This document shows positions 36,140-44,863 of a DNA stretch of 45,078 nt, piece after piece. Source of the stretch: Chitinophagales bacterium (GTDB lineage: Bacteria > Bacteroidota > Bacteroidia > Chitinophagales > Chitinophagaceae); assembly GCA_015654695.1 (NCBI GenBank), contig JAATGJ010000073.1:1-45078 (forward strand). The letters run 5' to 3'. Made by a program: the position numbers and the translations under genes. The stretch's first letter is position 1; each line of letters begins with the position of its first letter. Below the pieces are notes generated by a model. The model was not told the DNA's origin, made no database searches, and worked only from the letters and a program-made list of their open reading frames with translations.

Positions 36140-37918
36140 ATGAATCCAATATTTACAAAGACATTTTTTTGTTTTTTATTAAGCATTATCCTGCTCACAC
36201 CCCGTTTTGCATTTGCTCAATCTACTGTCAACTTCGATGTGGATGTGACAGCCGGTAATTATAGCATACTGAAAGTTCTGCCTTTGTCGGGCAATAAGGT
36301 GGGAGTATTGATGGCTACGCCTAATTACATTAATATATACCTGCGGGTTTACAACTCTTCCGGGACAATAGTGACAAATACTGAGATCACTTCATTGATA
36401 ACATGGCCAAGCACAGCAAAACGCTATACAGAATTCAACGCTATTGTAACAAACAATGGTAATATTCTTATCACTTATACCGCTTCCGACAGCGATGAGA
36501 AGCTCACCGATAATGCCAGCTTTATTATAATCAATGACAGCGGCGCTTTACAAGCTTCGGGCCAGGTGAACACTACCGATCCGGGGGCCAGCCTTACCCG
36601 TTTTATTCAACTTGAAAAATTATCCGATGGAAAGATCGTGATAGCCTTTCAGCGTACTGATAATCACACTTATGCTTTTCGCATCTTTAATGAGAACGGC
36701 ACAGCCTTTTCAGCAAACGATATAGTATATGCCGGCCCTGGAACCGCCAATTCATTTGGCATTGATCCTGTTCAATTCAACTGTGTCGGGGCTTTCAAAA
36801 ATGGTAATTTCCTTATCAGCTTTTCCTTTTTCGAATCAACTCTCCAAGGTGTGTTGTTTGATAATAGTGGCAATGTGATTTTAGTGGACGGATCAGGCAG
36901 CTTCAATATTGACGCTACTGTTGCTGATGAATATACTAATTACGCGATTGTCCGTTTGGCTAATGGCAACGTAGCCGCGTTCTGGAGAATTGATGCTACC
37001 AGTTATTTTAAAATAATCAGCAGTACAGGCAGTACCGTACAAGCCAGGCAGGTAATAGCGGGAGGCAATAAGCTTGGTAATTTTATTCCCGACAACACAT
37101 CGGGCTCGGAAGGATTTATTGTTACTGAATATACCCTGCAGGGGGATTTTTTTGAAAACCCTTACATTTCTTATTCTATAAAAAAATATAATCAAACCGG
37201 TGTATTGCAAAGCGCTGCTTCTCCGCAGGGATACCTGATCCAGCCTTCTTATTATTTTATTTCCGGCTCTTCCGGTGGTTATGCTTATATGTATTCGTAT
37301 TATAAAACGTACAACGTGTCAGATGGAGAGTATACTCTCACATCCGATAAAGATATCAAGGGAGTTACGAACGGTTTTTCCATGTCCACTCTTCCCGTAA
37401 ACCTCATAAGCTATACTGTAAAGCTTCTCAGCAATCAACAAGCACAGCTTTCGTGGAGTACTGCTTCGGAAAGCAACAACGCTTATTTCGTCGTCGAGAA
37501 AAGCATTGACGGAAGAAACTTCAGCTCTATTGGCCGCATTGATGCAAGCGGCAATACGAACGCCATTTCATCCTACAGCTTTACCGATCCTGAAATGATC
37601 CAGCAAAAAAGCTGGTACCGGCTTAAACAATTTGATATTGATGGAAAAGAAAAAGACCTGGGAATAAGATTTATAAAAGCTGATGGATCTCGTGTATCCG
37701 CCAGCGTTTATCCAAACCCGGTGAAAGGCAATACGATTACGATAAGCGCAGGTGATGAACCATTGCCGGCTTCTTATCACCTGACTGATGTACAGGGAAG
37801 AATGATGAAAGCAGGGACACTGCGCCAGGCGCAGGAACAACTGGATGTGCAGAAACTGCCTGCCGGCATTTATTTCCTGCGGATTGGAGCTAATCAAATT
37901 ATTAAAATAAAAAAATAG
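36140..37918 (+). CDS. Secreted protein with type IX secretion sorting domain
   Basis: 592 residues. A signal peptide (ending FAFAQ, about residue 27) is followed by a repetitive beta-rich region (about 30-420) with recurring strands like VGVLMATP, ILITYTASDSD, KIVIAFQRTDN and GNVAAFWRID, which suggests a beta-propeller. A fibronectin-like linker is next (LSWSTASESNNAYFVVEKS). The C-terminus is a Por-type sorting domain (VYPNPVKGN ... LPAGIYFLRIG ... KIKK), which sends the protein through the T9SS to the surface or medium. No enzyme motif is seen, so adhesion or binding is a guess. A terminator follows at 37941. Confidence 0.85.
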   Translation: MNPIFTKTFFCFLLSIILLTPRFAFAQSTVNFDVDVTAGNYSILKVLPLSGNKVGVLMATPNYINIYLRVYNSSGTIVTNTEITSLITWPSTAKRYTEFNAIVTNNGNILITYTASDSDEKLTDNASFIIINDSGALQASGQVNTTDPGASLTRFIQLEKLSDGKIVIAFQRTDNHTYAFRIFNENGTAFSANDIVYAGPGTANSFGIDPVQFNCVGAFKNGNFLISFSFFESTLQGVLFDNSGNVILVDGSGSFNIDATVADEYTNYAIVRLANGNVAAFWRIDATSYFKIISSTGSTVQARQVIAGGNKLGNFIPDNTSGSEGFIVTEYTLQGDFFENPYISYSIKKYNQTGVLQSAASPQGYLIQPSYYFISGSSGGYAYMYSYYKTYNVSDGEYTLTSDKDIKGVTNGFSMSTLPVNLISYTVKLLSNQQAQLSWSTASESNNAYFVVEKSIDGRNFSSIGRIDASGNTNAISSYSFTDPEMIQQKSWYRLKQFDIDGKEKDLGIRFIKADGSRVSASVYPNPVKGNTITISAGDEPLPASYHLTDVQGRMMKAGTLRQAQEQLDVQKLPAGIYFLRIGANQIIKIKK

Positions 37919-37940
37919 TTCCTTATAGATTTAATGAGAA

Positions 37941-37967
37941 AGTTTCTGCGCAAGCAGGAGCTTTTTT
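37941..37967 (+). terminator. Intrinsic terminator
   Basis: Stem AGTTTCTGC / GCAGGAGCT (two G-U pairs) with a GCAA loop, followed by TTTTTTG. It lies 23 bases after the T9SS cargo stop. Confidence 0.65.
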
Positions 37968-38032
37968 GTTTACAATTGAGAAAAAGGCACCCGGCCCTGA
38001 CCATTGCAGCAGTATTCATCATTGCATCCCTT

Positions 38033-38548
38033 TTAAACAAACAAAAGAATAATGGTAAGCAGTAATCCCGCCAGGGTAAAGTATAATCCTCTCCGAAAAA
38101 TAGTTGTTTTGGGCAAAAACATCCAGAAAGAAGAAACTACAAAAAACAGTAGTGACAGTCCGAAAAAAACATTCAGGTAATACAGAGGGTGCTTCGTATT
38201 GGCCTTGTGAAGTTTTGTAAGCTTATCCATTATTACCGGCAATCCCCTAATTGTATATTCAGCCATGCCAGTGGCTTTGTTATAAGTGCCCTGTTTAAAA
38301 GAAACGGTATCTCCATTTACGGATTCTATTTTCAGATCACGCATCCGCAACGCTTTACCCAGCGCTTCTGCATCCAGGCCTATTTCAATTTTTTGCCGTA
38401 CCTGTTTATTTCTTTTCAAAAAATCTGTATCACGAAAGATCAATACAATACCGCTTAGAGCATAAACTGCCATAATGCCTGCCAGGAAATAGCCCAGATA
38501 CCGGTGATAAACCCGCATTTTGTTTTGTAAAATAGATTTGGTTGCCAT
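38033..38548 (-). CDS. PepSY-associated transmembrane protein
   Basis: 171 residues from the ATG at 38548; nine codons upstream are less likely to be translated. Layout: a short cytosolic start (KMRVYHRYLGY), transmembrane helix (about 22-42, FLAGIMAVYALSGIVLIF), a periplasmic PepSY-like stretch (DLKIESVNGDTVSFKQGTYN), and two C-terminal helices (about 119-139 and 149-171). HRYLG with the following helix is typical of the PepSY-TM family, which often accompanies iron reductases or siderophore systems. No such partner lies nearby here, so its role is open. Confidence 0.75.
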   Translation of the reverse strand: MATKSILQNKMRVYHRYLGYFLAGIMAVYALSGIVLIFRDTDFLKRNKQVRQKIEIGLDAEALGKALRMRDLKIESVNGDTVSFKQGTYNKATGMAEYTIRGLPVIMDKLTKLHKANTKHPLYYLNVFFGLSLLFFVVSSFWMFLPKTTIFRRGLYFTLAGLLLTIILLFV

Positions 38549-38947
38549 ACTGATAAAAAATATGTTTGAATGCAATCATACCCTGATTTTTTTAAAAGTA
38601 GTACCGCGATAGGGAGAAGACATTAGTGAAATCGGGAAAAATTGATAATGAGCCGTGAGGTTTACTTTCCTGAAGTGGGCGCATCAGGTATACGGCAGAA
38701 ATTGCCACTACTAAACTGTCCTATTTTATCCCCGCTGAAACCGGCCTTCTGATCCTGCCAGGTTTCGTTTGTTCGTTCCCCGACCCGGACACGATTTTTT
38801 TACCGCCTGAACCATTTTCACCTTTGTTATCTTGTGGTGGTTTGTCTTTGCGGTTATCAGCCTTGCATGTTGTTTTATATTTGCATTCCCGTATATACTA
38901 TTTTATTTGCCAGTGTAAGCTTTAGATCATTTTGAATTCAACGAAAT
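38549..38947. other. Intergenic between divergent genes
   Basis: About 400 bases between the PepSY protein and the TesA gene. Apart from the candidate TesA promoter near its right end, I see no gene or strong hairpin. Confidence 0.4.
38880..38909 (+). promoter_or_regulatory. Candidate promoter of the TesA-like gene
   Basis: TTTG (38880-38883), an 18-base spacer and TTTATTTG (38902-38909), one mismatch from the TAnnTTTG box. The ATG follows after 38 bases. Confidence 0.4.
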
Positions 38948-39619
38948 ATGAAGAAAGTAACAATTATTATTACTTGCGTCATCCTGCTGTTTTCGGGTTG
39001 CACCAATAATGAAAAACCCGCGGATACTAATCAAACCGATACTACAAAGGATAGCGCCGCTGTTACAAAAAAGAAAACAATTGTTTTTTTTGGTAATAGT
39101 CTTACAGCCGGTTATGGACTGAGTCCTTCACAAGCTTTCCCGGCAATCATTCAAAAAAAAATAGATTCTCTCGGTCTTCCTTACCAGGTGGTCAATGCAG
39201 GCGTAAGCGGTGAAACTTCTTCCGGTGGTAAAACCCGCATTGACTGGATACTGAGGCAACCCGTTGATATATTTGTCCTTGAACTTGGCGCAAATGACGG
39301 TTTGCGTGGTATCCCGCTTTCAGCAACCAAAAAAAATCTCCAGGCTATTATTGATAAAGTAAAATCAAAGAACGCTGTAACGAAATTGATCTTTGCCGGC
39401 ATGGAGATACCACCTAATATGGGACAAACCTATACTACTGAGTTTCGGAATATTTATACTGAACTGGCTACCAAAAATGAAATGACGCTTATTCCCTTTA
39501 TTTTAGAAGGTGTTGGTGGCGAACCCACCCTGAACCAGCAAGACGGCATTCATCCTACTGCGGAAGGTCATAAAATAGTAGCCGGAAATGTTTGGAAGCA
39601 ATTAGAAAAGTTATTGTAG
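38948..39619 (+). CDS. SGNH/GDSL hydrolase lipoprotein, TesA-like
   Basis: 223 residues. A lipobox FSGC (Cys18) is followed by a Thr/Asp-rich linker, then an SGNH hydrolase. Block I is GNSLTAGYG with catalytic Ser51; block II is NAGVSGET; block III is GAND with Asn116; block V is DGIHPT with Asp199 and His202. It matches the TesA family (thioesterase / arylesterase / lysophospholipase), whose E. coli member is periplasmic and soluble; here the enzyme is lipid-anchored. It is convergent (36-base gap) with a YbbP/YbbA-type ABC pair, the same neighbourhood as E. coli tesA-ybbAP. The context suggests joint work on hydrophobic substrates in the envelope. Confidence 0.9.
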   Translation: MKKVTIIITCVILLFSGCTNNEKPADTNQTDTTKDSAAVTKKKTIVFFGNSLTAGYGLSPSQAFPAIIQKKIDSLGLPYQVVNAGVSGETSSGGKTRIDWILRQPVDIFVLELGANDGLRGIPLSATKKNLQAIIDKVKSKNAVTKLIFAGMEIPPNMGQTYTTEFRNIYTELATKNEMTLIPFILEGVGGEPTLNQQDGIHPTAEGHKIVAGNVWKQLEKLL

Positions 39620-39655
39620 AGAGTCATTGCCTATTCACCATTCACTACCCATCAC

Positions 39656-42160
39656 TTACACCTCTTCTCTCAAAATTTCCAGTGGCGGTCTTCTCACTAC
39701 AGCCCGGCTATTGATCAACCCAATGATTACAGTGAGCAGGCATACTGAAACAAACACCATCAACAGGGGCAGCCACTGCACCGTAAATTCCGTTTCAAAA
39801 ATATATTTTGCCAGCAACCAGCTTCCAACTAATGATAAAAGAATGCCTGTAGCTGCAGCGAGAGCTCCCAGGAAAAAATATTCCAGCGCTGTGATGTAAA
39901 AGATCTGTTTACGGCTTGCGCCTAACGTTCGTAATAACACACTCTCCTGTATGCGCTGGTATTTGCTTATCAATACGGAGGCTATTAAAACAATAATACC
40001 GGTAAAGATGCTAAAGCCAGCCATGAATCGAAGTACAAAGCCTACTTTATCTAATAAATTATCCACGATACTCAACACCAAACTCAAATCAATAATAGAA
40101 ACGTTGGGGAACTGCTGCACCATCAACCGCTGAAACCGGGCCGACGCCTCTTTATTTGGAATACGGGTAAGCAACACATGAAACTGCGGCGCTTCTTCCA
40201 AAACACCGGCAGGAAACACCACCAGGAAATTCGTTTGTACCCGGCCCCAGTCAACCTTACGGAAACTGCCAACAATAGTGGGAATAACAGAACCCTGTAC
40301 ATTAAAAACCATCGTATCCCCGATATCAATGCTGTTGTTGCGTGCAAATCGTTCTTCTATTGAAATCAATACCGTCCCGGACAATTTATTTACTTCACCT
40401 GTCCATTTACCTTTTGTTATTGTTTCGGAATTGGTTATCGAATCACGAAACGTTACACGGTACTCCCGGTCAAATACCCATTGGTGCATGTTAATGGTGC
40501 TGTCTTTTTCCAGCGTTTCCGCCGTGATAGCATTGACTTTTTCCAGCCGCATGTTAACGATAGGCACGGTTCCATCTATCGGCAAGCCTTGTTGTTCCGC
40601 CAATGCTATTACGCTATCTTTTTGTGATGGCTGTATGTCAAATAATATAGTATTAGACTGGTTGCCGCTGGCAGAAAGCATGACACGGTTGAGCAGGATA
40701 GACTGAACAGAAAACAGGGTGCAGATAAATGCGGTACCTAAACCAATGGCAACAATCAAAATGGTGGTTTGGTTATTGGGCCTGAATAAATTTGCCAGGC
40801 CCTGCCGCCATAGATAACTCCATGAATCCGGGAAAAACCGGCGGACAGCCCACATCAATAATGCAGCTATGGCAACTAATATCAAAAAGGCTATTAAAAC
40901 GCCAAGAGAGAAAAACAGGGCCTGTTGTACCCCATTTAATTGTATGTAGCTAAAGCAAAAAATAAAACCCATGATAGCAAGATATACCAGCCACTTCACG
41001 GGGTCTTTAAATAAGCTGAGTGATTGAAACGATAAGCGAAGTGTGTTCAACGGGGAAACATTGCGTATGGATATCAATGGCAATAAGGCAAACAAAAACG
41101 AGATGACAATTCCCAATAATAAACCCTGCCCTATAGCTTTCCAGGAAAGCTGTGGATCAATGGTTACAGGTAAAAAATCTTTCAATGCAATGGGTAACAC
41201 CTGCTGGATGATCGTTCCCAATGCAGCGCCGGCCAGCGAACCAATAAAACCTATTACAACAATTTGTATAAGATAAATAAGGAATGCCTGCGAACCCCTG
41301 GCGCCGAGACAACGCAGGATGGCTACCGAATTTATTTTTTCCCTTACATAAATATGAATAGCGCTTGCTACACCAATACAGCCAAGCAATAAGGCAATAA
41401 AACTGATCAGGGCTAAGAACTGCGTGAGGTCTGTCAACGATCTGCTTGTATCTTCTTTCTGACTTTCCACTGTATCATAGTTCAGGCCTTCCTTTTCCAA
41501 CCGTGGCTCAATGTTTTTCATGAGTTCTTCCATGTTCACAGCCTGGTTGAACTTAAAATAAAATCTATAGTTGATCCTGCTTCCTTTTTGTGAAAGGCCG
41601 GTTTGTTCAATATATTTCAGCGGTATATAAACAACCGGCGCTACAGATGCGGATAAGCCGGTTTGCCCGGGAGCGCTTACTAAAGTACCGGCAATCACAA
41701 AATTTACATTACCAATCTTCACCGTGTCACCCACCTGTACATTAAACTGTAACATCACCGTTTGATCAACTAATGCGGCTTGTGCGTTTCGGAAAGATCG
41801 TCCGGCGGATGAAGGCAATGTTTCCAACTCGCCATAATAAGGAAATTCCCCGTTCAATGCACGAACCTGTACCAGACGTGTTCCTTCATTTTTGGGGAAA
41901 TAAATCATGGAGGTAAAACTCTGTTGTTCTGATCTTCTGTCAGCCAGCGAATCAGCCATTTTTCTTATACCGGGGCTTACCTGTTTATTGCTGCTGATCT
42001 CCAGGTCGGCGCCTAATAAGCTCGCCGCCTGCCTGTCTATTTCGTAGCTCATATTATCACCCAGCGAATAAATGGCTACCATTGCAGCAATGCCAAGTAT
42101 AATAGACGATACGAACAATAACAACCGTGAACGGTTTCTCCGGCTATCACGCCATACCAT
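39656..42160 (-). CDS. ABC transporter permease, FtsX/MacB type (YbbP-like)
   Basis: About 834 residues from the ATG at 42160. An N-terminal helix (LLLFVSSIILGIAAMVAIYSL) is followed by a large periplasmic domain (about 40-250), then FtsX helices (FLALISFIALLLGCIGVASA onwards). A middle group of helices, a second periplasmic domain and a last FtsX set (FTGIIVLIASVLIS ... VVRRPPLEILREEV) complete the chain. This duplicated layout is that of YbbP/LolC-like type VII ABC permeases. A TTG lies two codons upstream. Family-like residues (NFSWLLK) appear to continue further upstream, but an in-frame TAA precedes them and no ATG is present, so the start may have been lost or shifted. The ATPase partner lies upstream, past a 224-base gap containing a REP-like element. 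Confidence 0.88.
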   Translation of the reverse strand: MVWRDSRRNRSRLLLFVSSIILGIAAMVAIYSLGDNMSYEIDRQAASLLGADLEISSNKQVSPGIRKMADSLADRRSEQQSFTSMIYFPKNEGTRLVQVRALNGEFPYYGELETLPSSAGRSFRNAQAALVDQTVMLQFNVQVGDTVKIGNVNFVIAGTLVSAPGQTGLSASVAPVVYIPLKYIEQTGLSQKGSRINYRFYFKFNQAVNMEELMKNIEPRLEKEGLNYDTVESQKEDTSRSLTDLTQFLALISFIALLLGCIGVASAIHIYVREKINSVAILRCLGARGSQAFLIYLIQIVVIGFIGSLAGAALGTIIQQVLPIALKDFLPVTIDPQLSWKAIGQGLLLGIVISFLFALLPLISIRNVSPLNTLRLSFQSLSLFKDPVKWLVYLAIMGFIFCFSYIQLNGVQQALFFSLGVLIAFLILVAIAALLMWAVRRFFPDSWSYLWRQGLANLFRPNNQTTILIVAIGLGTAFICTLFSVQSILLNRVMLSASGNQSNTILFDIQPSQKDSVIALAEQQGLPIDGTVPIVNMRLEKVNAITAETLEKDSTINMHQWVFDREYRVTFRDSITNSETITKGKWTGEVNKLSGTVLISIEERFARNNSIDIGDTMVFNVQGSVIPTIVGSFRKVDWGRVQTNFLVVFPAGVLEEAPQFHVLLTRIPNKEASARFQRLMVQQFPNVSIIDLSLVLSIVDNLLDKVGFVLRFMAGFSIFTGIIVLIASVLISKYQRIQESVLLRTLGASRKQIFYITALEYFFLGALAAATGILLSLVGSWLLAKYIFETEFTVQWLPLLMVFVSVCLLTVIIGLINSRAVVRRPPLEILREEV

Positions 42161-42220
42161 TTTCAATAACCAGGAAAAATTTTAACCTCTTTGTTTGTTC
42201 ATAATCTTGGCCTCCCTACA

Positions 42221-42271
42221 TCCCTCCCTGCTTCCTGCTTCGTTTCACTCGCAGTCGCAATGACGGAGGGA
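42221..42271. repeat. REP-like extragenic element
   Basis: Outer inverted arms TCCCTCC / GGAGGGA enclose a core that, on the minus strand, reads GTCATTGCGACTGCGAGTGA, then AACGAAGCAGG. It resembles the GTCATTGCGAnnnnGCGAAGCAA-type repeats scattered between genes in many bacteria. It sits between the ATPase and permease genes of one transporter and could form a hairpin in the shared transcript. Confidence 0.6.
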
Positions 42272-42384
42272 CTTTGGAACCCTAAAGTTGAAATCACTTT
42301 AAAGCTCTTAATAAGACAATGTTTACCGAACTCCAAAATAACTAAGCATACTATTTTCATTGTGTCTCGACGCTGACTATCGCC

Positions 42385-43074
42385 TCACGACTCCCGATTC
42401 AATTCATCCGATACGATTTTGCCGCCTTTCAGTTTGATGATACGACCAGTTTTATTTGCCAGGTCAACATCATGTGTCACCATGATCAATGTAGTACCGG
42501 CCTCCTTATTCAGGTTAAAGATCAGCTCGATAATTCCGCGGCTTGTTTCAGCATCCAGGTTACCGGTAGGTTCGTCGGTAAACAGAATTTGAGGTTGATT
42601 GATAAAGGCCCTTGCCATAGATACTCTTTGCTGTTCACCACCGCTTAACTGCGAAGGATAGTGATGCCCCCGCTCTGCGAGGCCCACTTTGTGAAGCAGG
42701 TCAACCGCCCTTTTCTTTATGTTCTTTTCCCTGCGCAATTCTAAAGGCACCATCACATTCTCCAAGGCCGTAAGCGTAGGGAGCAACTGAAAGTTTTGAA
42801 AAATAAAACCCACATGCTGATTTCTTATGTTGGCCCGCTGGTCTTCATTCAACTGATCCAGTTTTATGTTATTTAATTCCACGGTACCTGTGCTTGAACG
42901 ATCGAGCCCGGCAGCCAATCCCAGCAAGGTAGTTTTGCCGCTGCCCGATGGCCCGACGATGGCCATGGTTGATCCCGCTTCTACCGAAAAACTAATATTC
43001 TCCAGCACCGTTAATGTCCGGCCCGCGCCCTGATACGTTTTACCCAGGTTTTGTATGTTAAGTATTGCCGCCAT
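42385..43074 (-). CDS. ABC transporter ATP-binding protein (YbbA/LolD-like)
   Basis: 229 residues, cytosolic. Walker A GPSGSGKTT (41-49), Q-loop in FIFQNFQLLP, signature LSGGEQQRVSMARAF, Walker B ILFTDEPTGNLD and H-loop MVTHD are all present. The length and the PTGNLD form are those of MacB/LolD/YbbA ATPases, which power FtsX-type permeases without substrate passing through the membrane core. It is encoded upstream of the YbbP-like permease on the same strand and is surely its partner. The ATG at 43074 gives the family N-terminus. Confidence 0.93.
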   Translation of the reverse strand: MAAILNIQNLGKTYQGAGRTLTVLENISFSVEAGSTMAIVGPSGSGKTTLLGLAAGLDRSSTGTVELNNIKLDQLNEDQRANIRNQHVGFIFQNFQLLPTLTALENVMVPLELRREKNIKKRAVDLLHKVGLAERGHHYPSQLSGGEQQRVSMARAFINQPQILFTDEPTGNLDAETSRGIIELIFNLNKEAGTTLIMVTHDVDLANKTGRIIKLKGGKIVSDELNRES

Positions 43075-43383
43075 TCATCATTTATTTTTTAGTACCCTGT
43101 AATATAAATTAAATTTTCATTCACTTCTTAAACATACTAAATAGCATTTACTGCAGGTGCGCAGGGTCTTGTGAAAACGATACGCCACCCCGGCATTTAT
43201 TTACAGCAATAACCGCCTCCGTTGCACTTATTATTAACGGAGGCAAAAGAAGGTGTATTTCCAGGCTACCTGAGCCTGAATTAAAAAAATTCCCGGAAAA
43301 CTTTAAATAAAGTACATTTAGTCCCCAGTCCCCCTTGTCATACTCTTCCTGCCCTTTATTTATTAACACTAAAATCAAAATCA
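43075..43383. other. Intergenic with one hairpin
   Basis: 309 bases between divergent genes. The only structure is a 9-bp inverted repeat (GCCTCCGTT / AACGGAGGC, 43215-43244) with a 12-base loop. It has no T-run on either side, so it is not a standard terminator and may be regulatory. No promoter matching the consensus was found. The 107-codon minus-strand frame here overlaps the lipoprotein gene and is not supported. Confidence 0.4.
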
Positions 43384-44124
43384 ATGAAACTCTTTCGATC
43401 CATCCTGCTGCTATTTTATGCAGCCTTCTTTCTAACATCCTGTGGTAATAATGACAGTGGCGATCAAACAAACACTGATACTACCAAAGCCGGTGACACC
43501 AGTACTAAGCAGGCATTGGCCCCGGTAAATACCATTATTACGACTCCGGAGACTATGGTAACCGTGACACACAAGGTATCCGATTATGAAAAATGGCAAC
43601 CCGCTTATGATAGTCATGATTCTGCACGCACGGCTAATGGTCTGCATAACTATGTAATAGGACGTGGCGTGGATGATCCCAACACGGTAATGGTAGCCTT
43701 AAAAGCAGACGACGTAGCAAAAGCAAAAACGTTTGCCAAAGACCCCAACCTGAAAAAGGCCATGCAGAAAGGCGGCGTAACCGGCGCTCCTTCGATTGTT
43801 TTTTCAACTGCTGTGTGGCAGGATACGGTCATGCTTGCTCCGAATACCATCCGCTCAAGAACCACGTTTACAGTTAAGGACTGGGATACCTGGCTAAAGA
43901 GTTTCCAGGAGGGTAAGCAGGAAAGAATAGATAATGGTATTGTTGACAGGGTAATCGGTCATGATGTGGACGACAATAAAAAAGTATTTTTAGTAACAGC
44001 CGTCGTGGACACTGCCAAAGCGTTTGCTTATTACAAATCAGATGTATTGAAAAAAAGAAGGGAAGCCAGTGGCGTGATCAGCGCACCGCAGCGCTTCCTG
44101 TTCCAGATAGTGAAACGATATTGA
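43384..44124 (+). CDS. Lipoprotein with two duplicated ABM-like domains
   Basis: 246 residues. A lipobox FLTSC (about Cys20) and a Thr/Asp-rich linker precede two related halves. The first runs VTHKVSDYEKWQPAYDSH ... GAPSIVF and the second TFTVKDWDTWLKSFQEGK ... SAPQRFLF. Each has a strand, a W-containing helix, a [VG]IGxxVDD turn and a helix with A-K-x-F. This is the pattern of ferredoxin-like ABM/antibiotic-monooxygenase-type domains, which pair into alpha/beta barrels; here the tandem copy could form the barrel within one chain. Function unknown. The transcript ends at a strong terminator (44146). Confidence 0.8.
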   Translation: MKLFRSILLLFYAAFFLTSCGNNDSGDQTNTDTTKAGDTSTKQALAPVNTIITTPETMVTVTHKVSDYEKWQPAYDSHDSARTANGLHNYVIGRGVDDPNTVMVALKADDVAKAKTFAKDPNLKKAMQKGGVTGAPSIVFSTAVWQDTVMLAPNTIRSRTTFTVKDWDTWLKSFQEGKQERIDNGIVDRVIGHDVDDNKKVFLVTAVVDTAKAFAYYKSDVLKKRREASGVISAPQRFLFQIVKRY

Positions 44125-44145
44125 TTGAATCGCTATGAATAAAAG

Positions 44146-44178
44146 AAAGACCGCTCATTTATGGAGCGGTCTTTTGTT
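44146..44178 (+). terminator. Intrinsic terminator
   Basis: Perfect 11-bp stem AAAGACCGCTC / GAGCGGTCTTT with a 7-base loop, followed by TGTTTT. It has A-rich sequence on the other side, so it may also act on the minus strand for the response regulator. Confidence 0.85.
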
Positions 44179-44259
44179 TTACCACAAGAGAGTTTTAGTG
44201 GATGAAAGCCCCCACGCTTCTCACCCGGCTTTGTTGAGAGACATGGCTGGGCATTACGT

Positions 44260-44631
44260 TTAATCCCTGCTAAGTTCCAGTTTATCGAGAATAGCATTGA
44301 TCGCCTCTTTGCTGAATGGTTTCCTTAGAAAGTAATTAATACCTTCCGTCTTTGCTTTTTCTTCTATCCATGGCGCTGAATCTGCTGTCATCATAATAAT
44401 TTTTATTTCTTCACCGGAGAGATGAATATGACGGATAAAATTTATACCTAATCCTTCGGGAAAACTATTGTCGAGAAAAATAACATTTGGCTTCATATAG
44501 CTGAGATAAGCTTCAGCTTCATGTAATGAATGGACGGGTAAAACCAATATCTTCCTTGCTTCGAGCATCAGCGTTAAAAGACTGCCGAGGTCTTCATCAT
44601 CATCAATAATCATCGCTGTTTTAGACAACAT
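44260..44631 (-). CDS. Stand-alone response regulator receiver domain
   Basis: 123 residues forming a single CheY-like receiver. The acidic pocket is Asp10-Asp11-Asp12, the phosphorylated residue is Asp54 in VIFLDNSFPEG, the switch Thr is Thr82 in MMTAD, and the conserved Lys is Lys104 in RKPF. There is no output domain. It is not next to a histidine kinase, so its partner must be elsewhere. It probably passes phosphate or binds a target protein. The ATG gives the expected N-terminus (MLSKTAMIIDDDED). Confidence 0.9.
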   Translation of the reverse strand: MLSKTAMIIDDDEDLGSLLTLMLEARKILVLPVHSLHEAEAYLSYMKPNVIFLDNSFPEGLGINFIRHIHLSGEEIKIIMMTADSAPWIEEKAKTEGINYFLRKPFSKEAINAILDKLELSRD

Positions 44632-44863
44632 TCCTTTATTCCATTGATTGAAATTTATTGAACAAAAATTCAGCCCTAATTTGAATGCCGCTTATTTTTT
44701 TGGCACTGCGCATTCATTTACTCATAAGATGTCACTAATTCCCCACCAGGAAGCATACCTGGTTGTAGTGACTAGTCCTGAAATAGCTATAAATTATTAA
44801 TACAGTTATTTTTATCGTACATCTATTTTAATTAATTTTCATTTCTAACCAACTAACCACCAC

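Noticed and set aside
43148-43471. 107-codon minus-strand ORF
   Set aside because: It overlaps the signal peptide region of the lipoprotein gene on the other strand and has no recognisable features.
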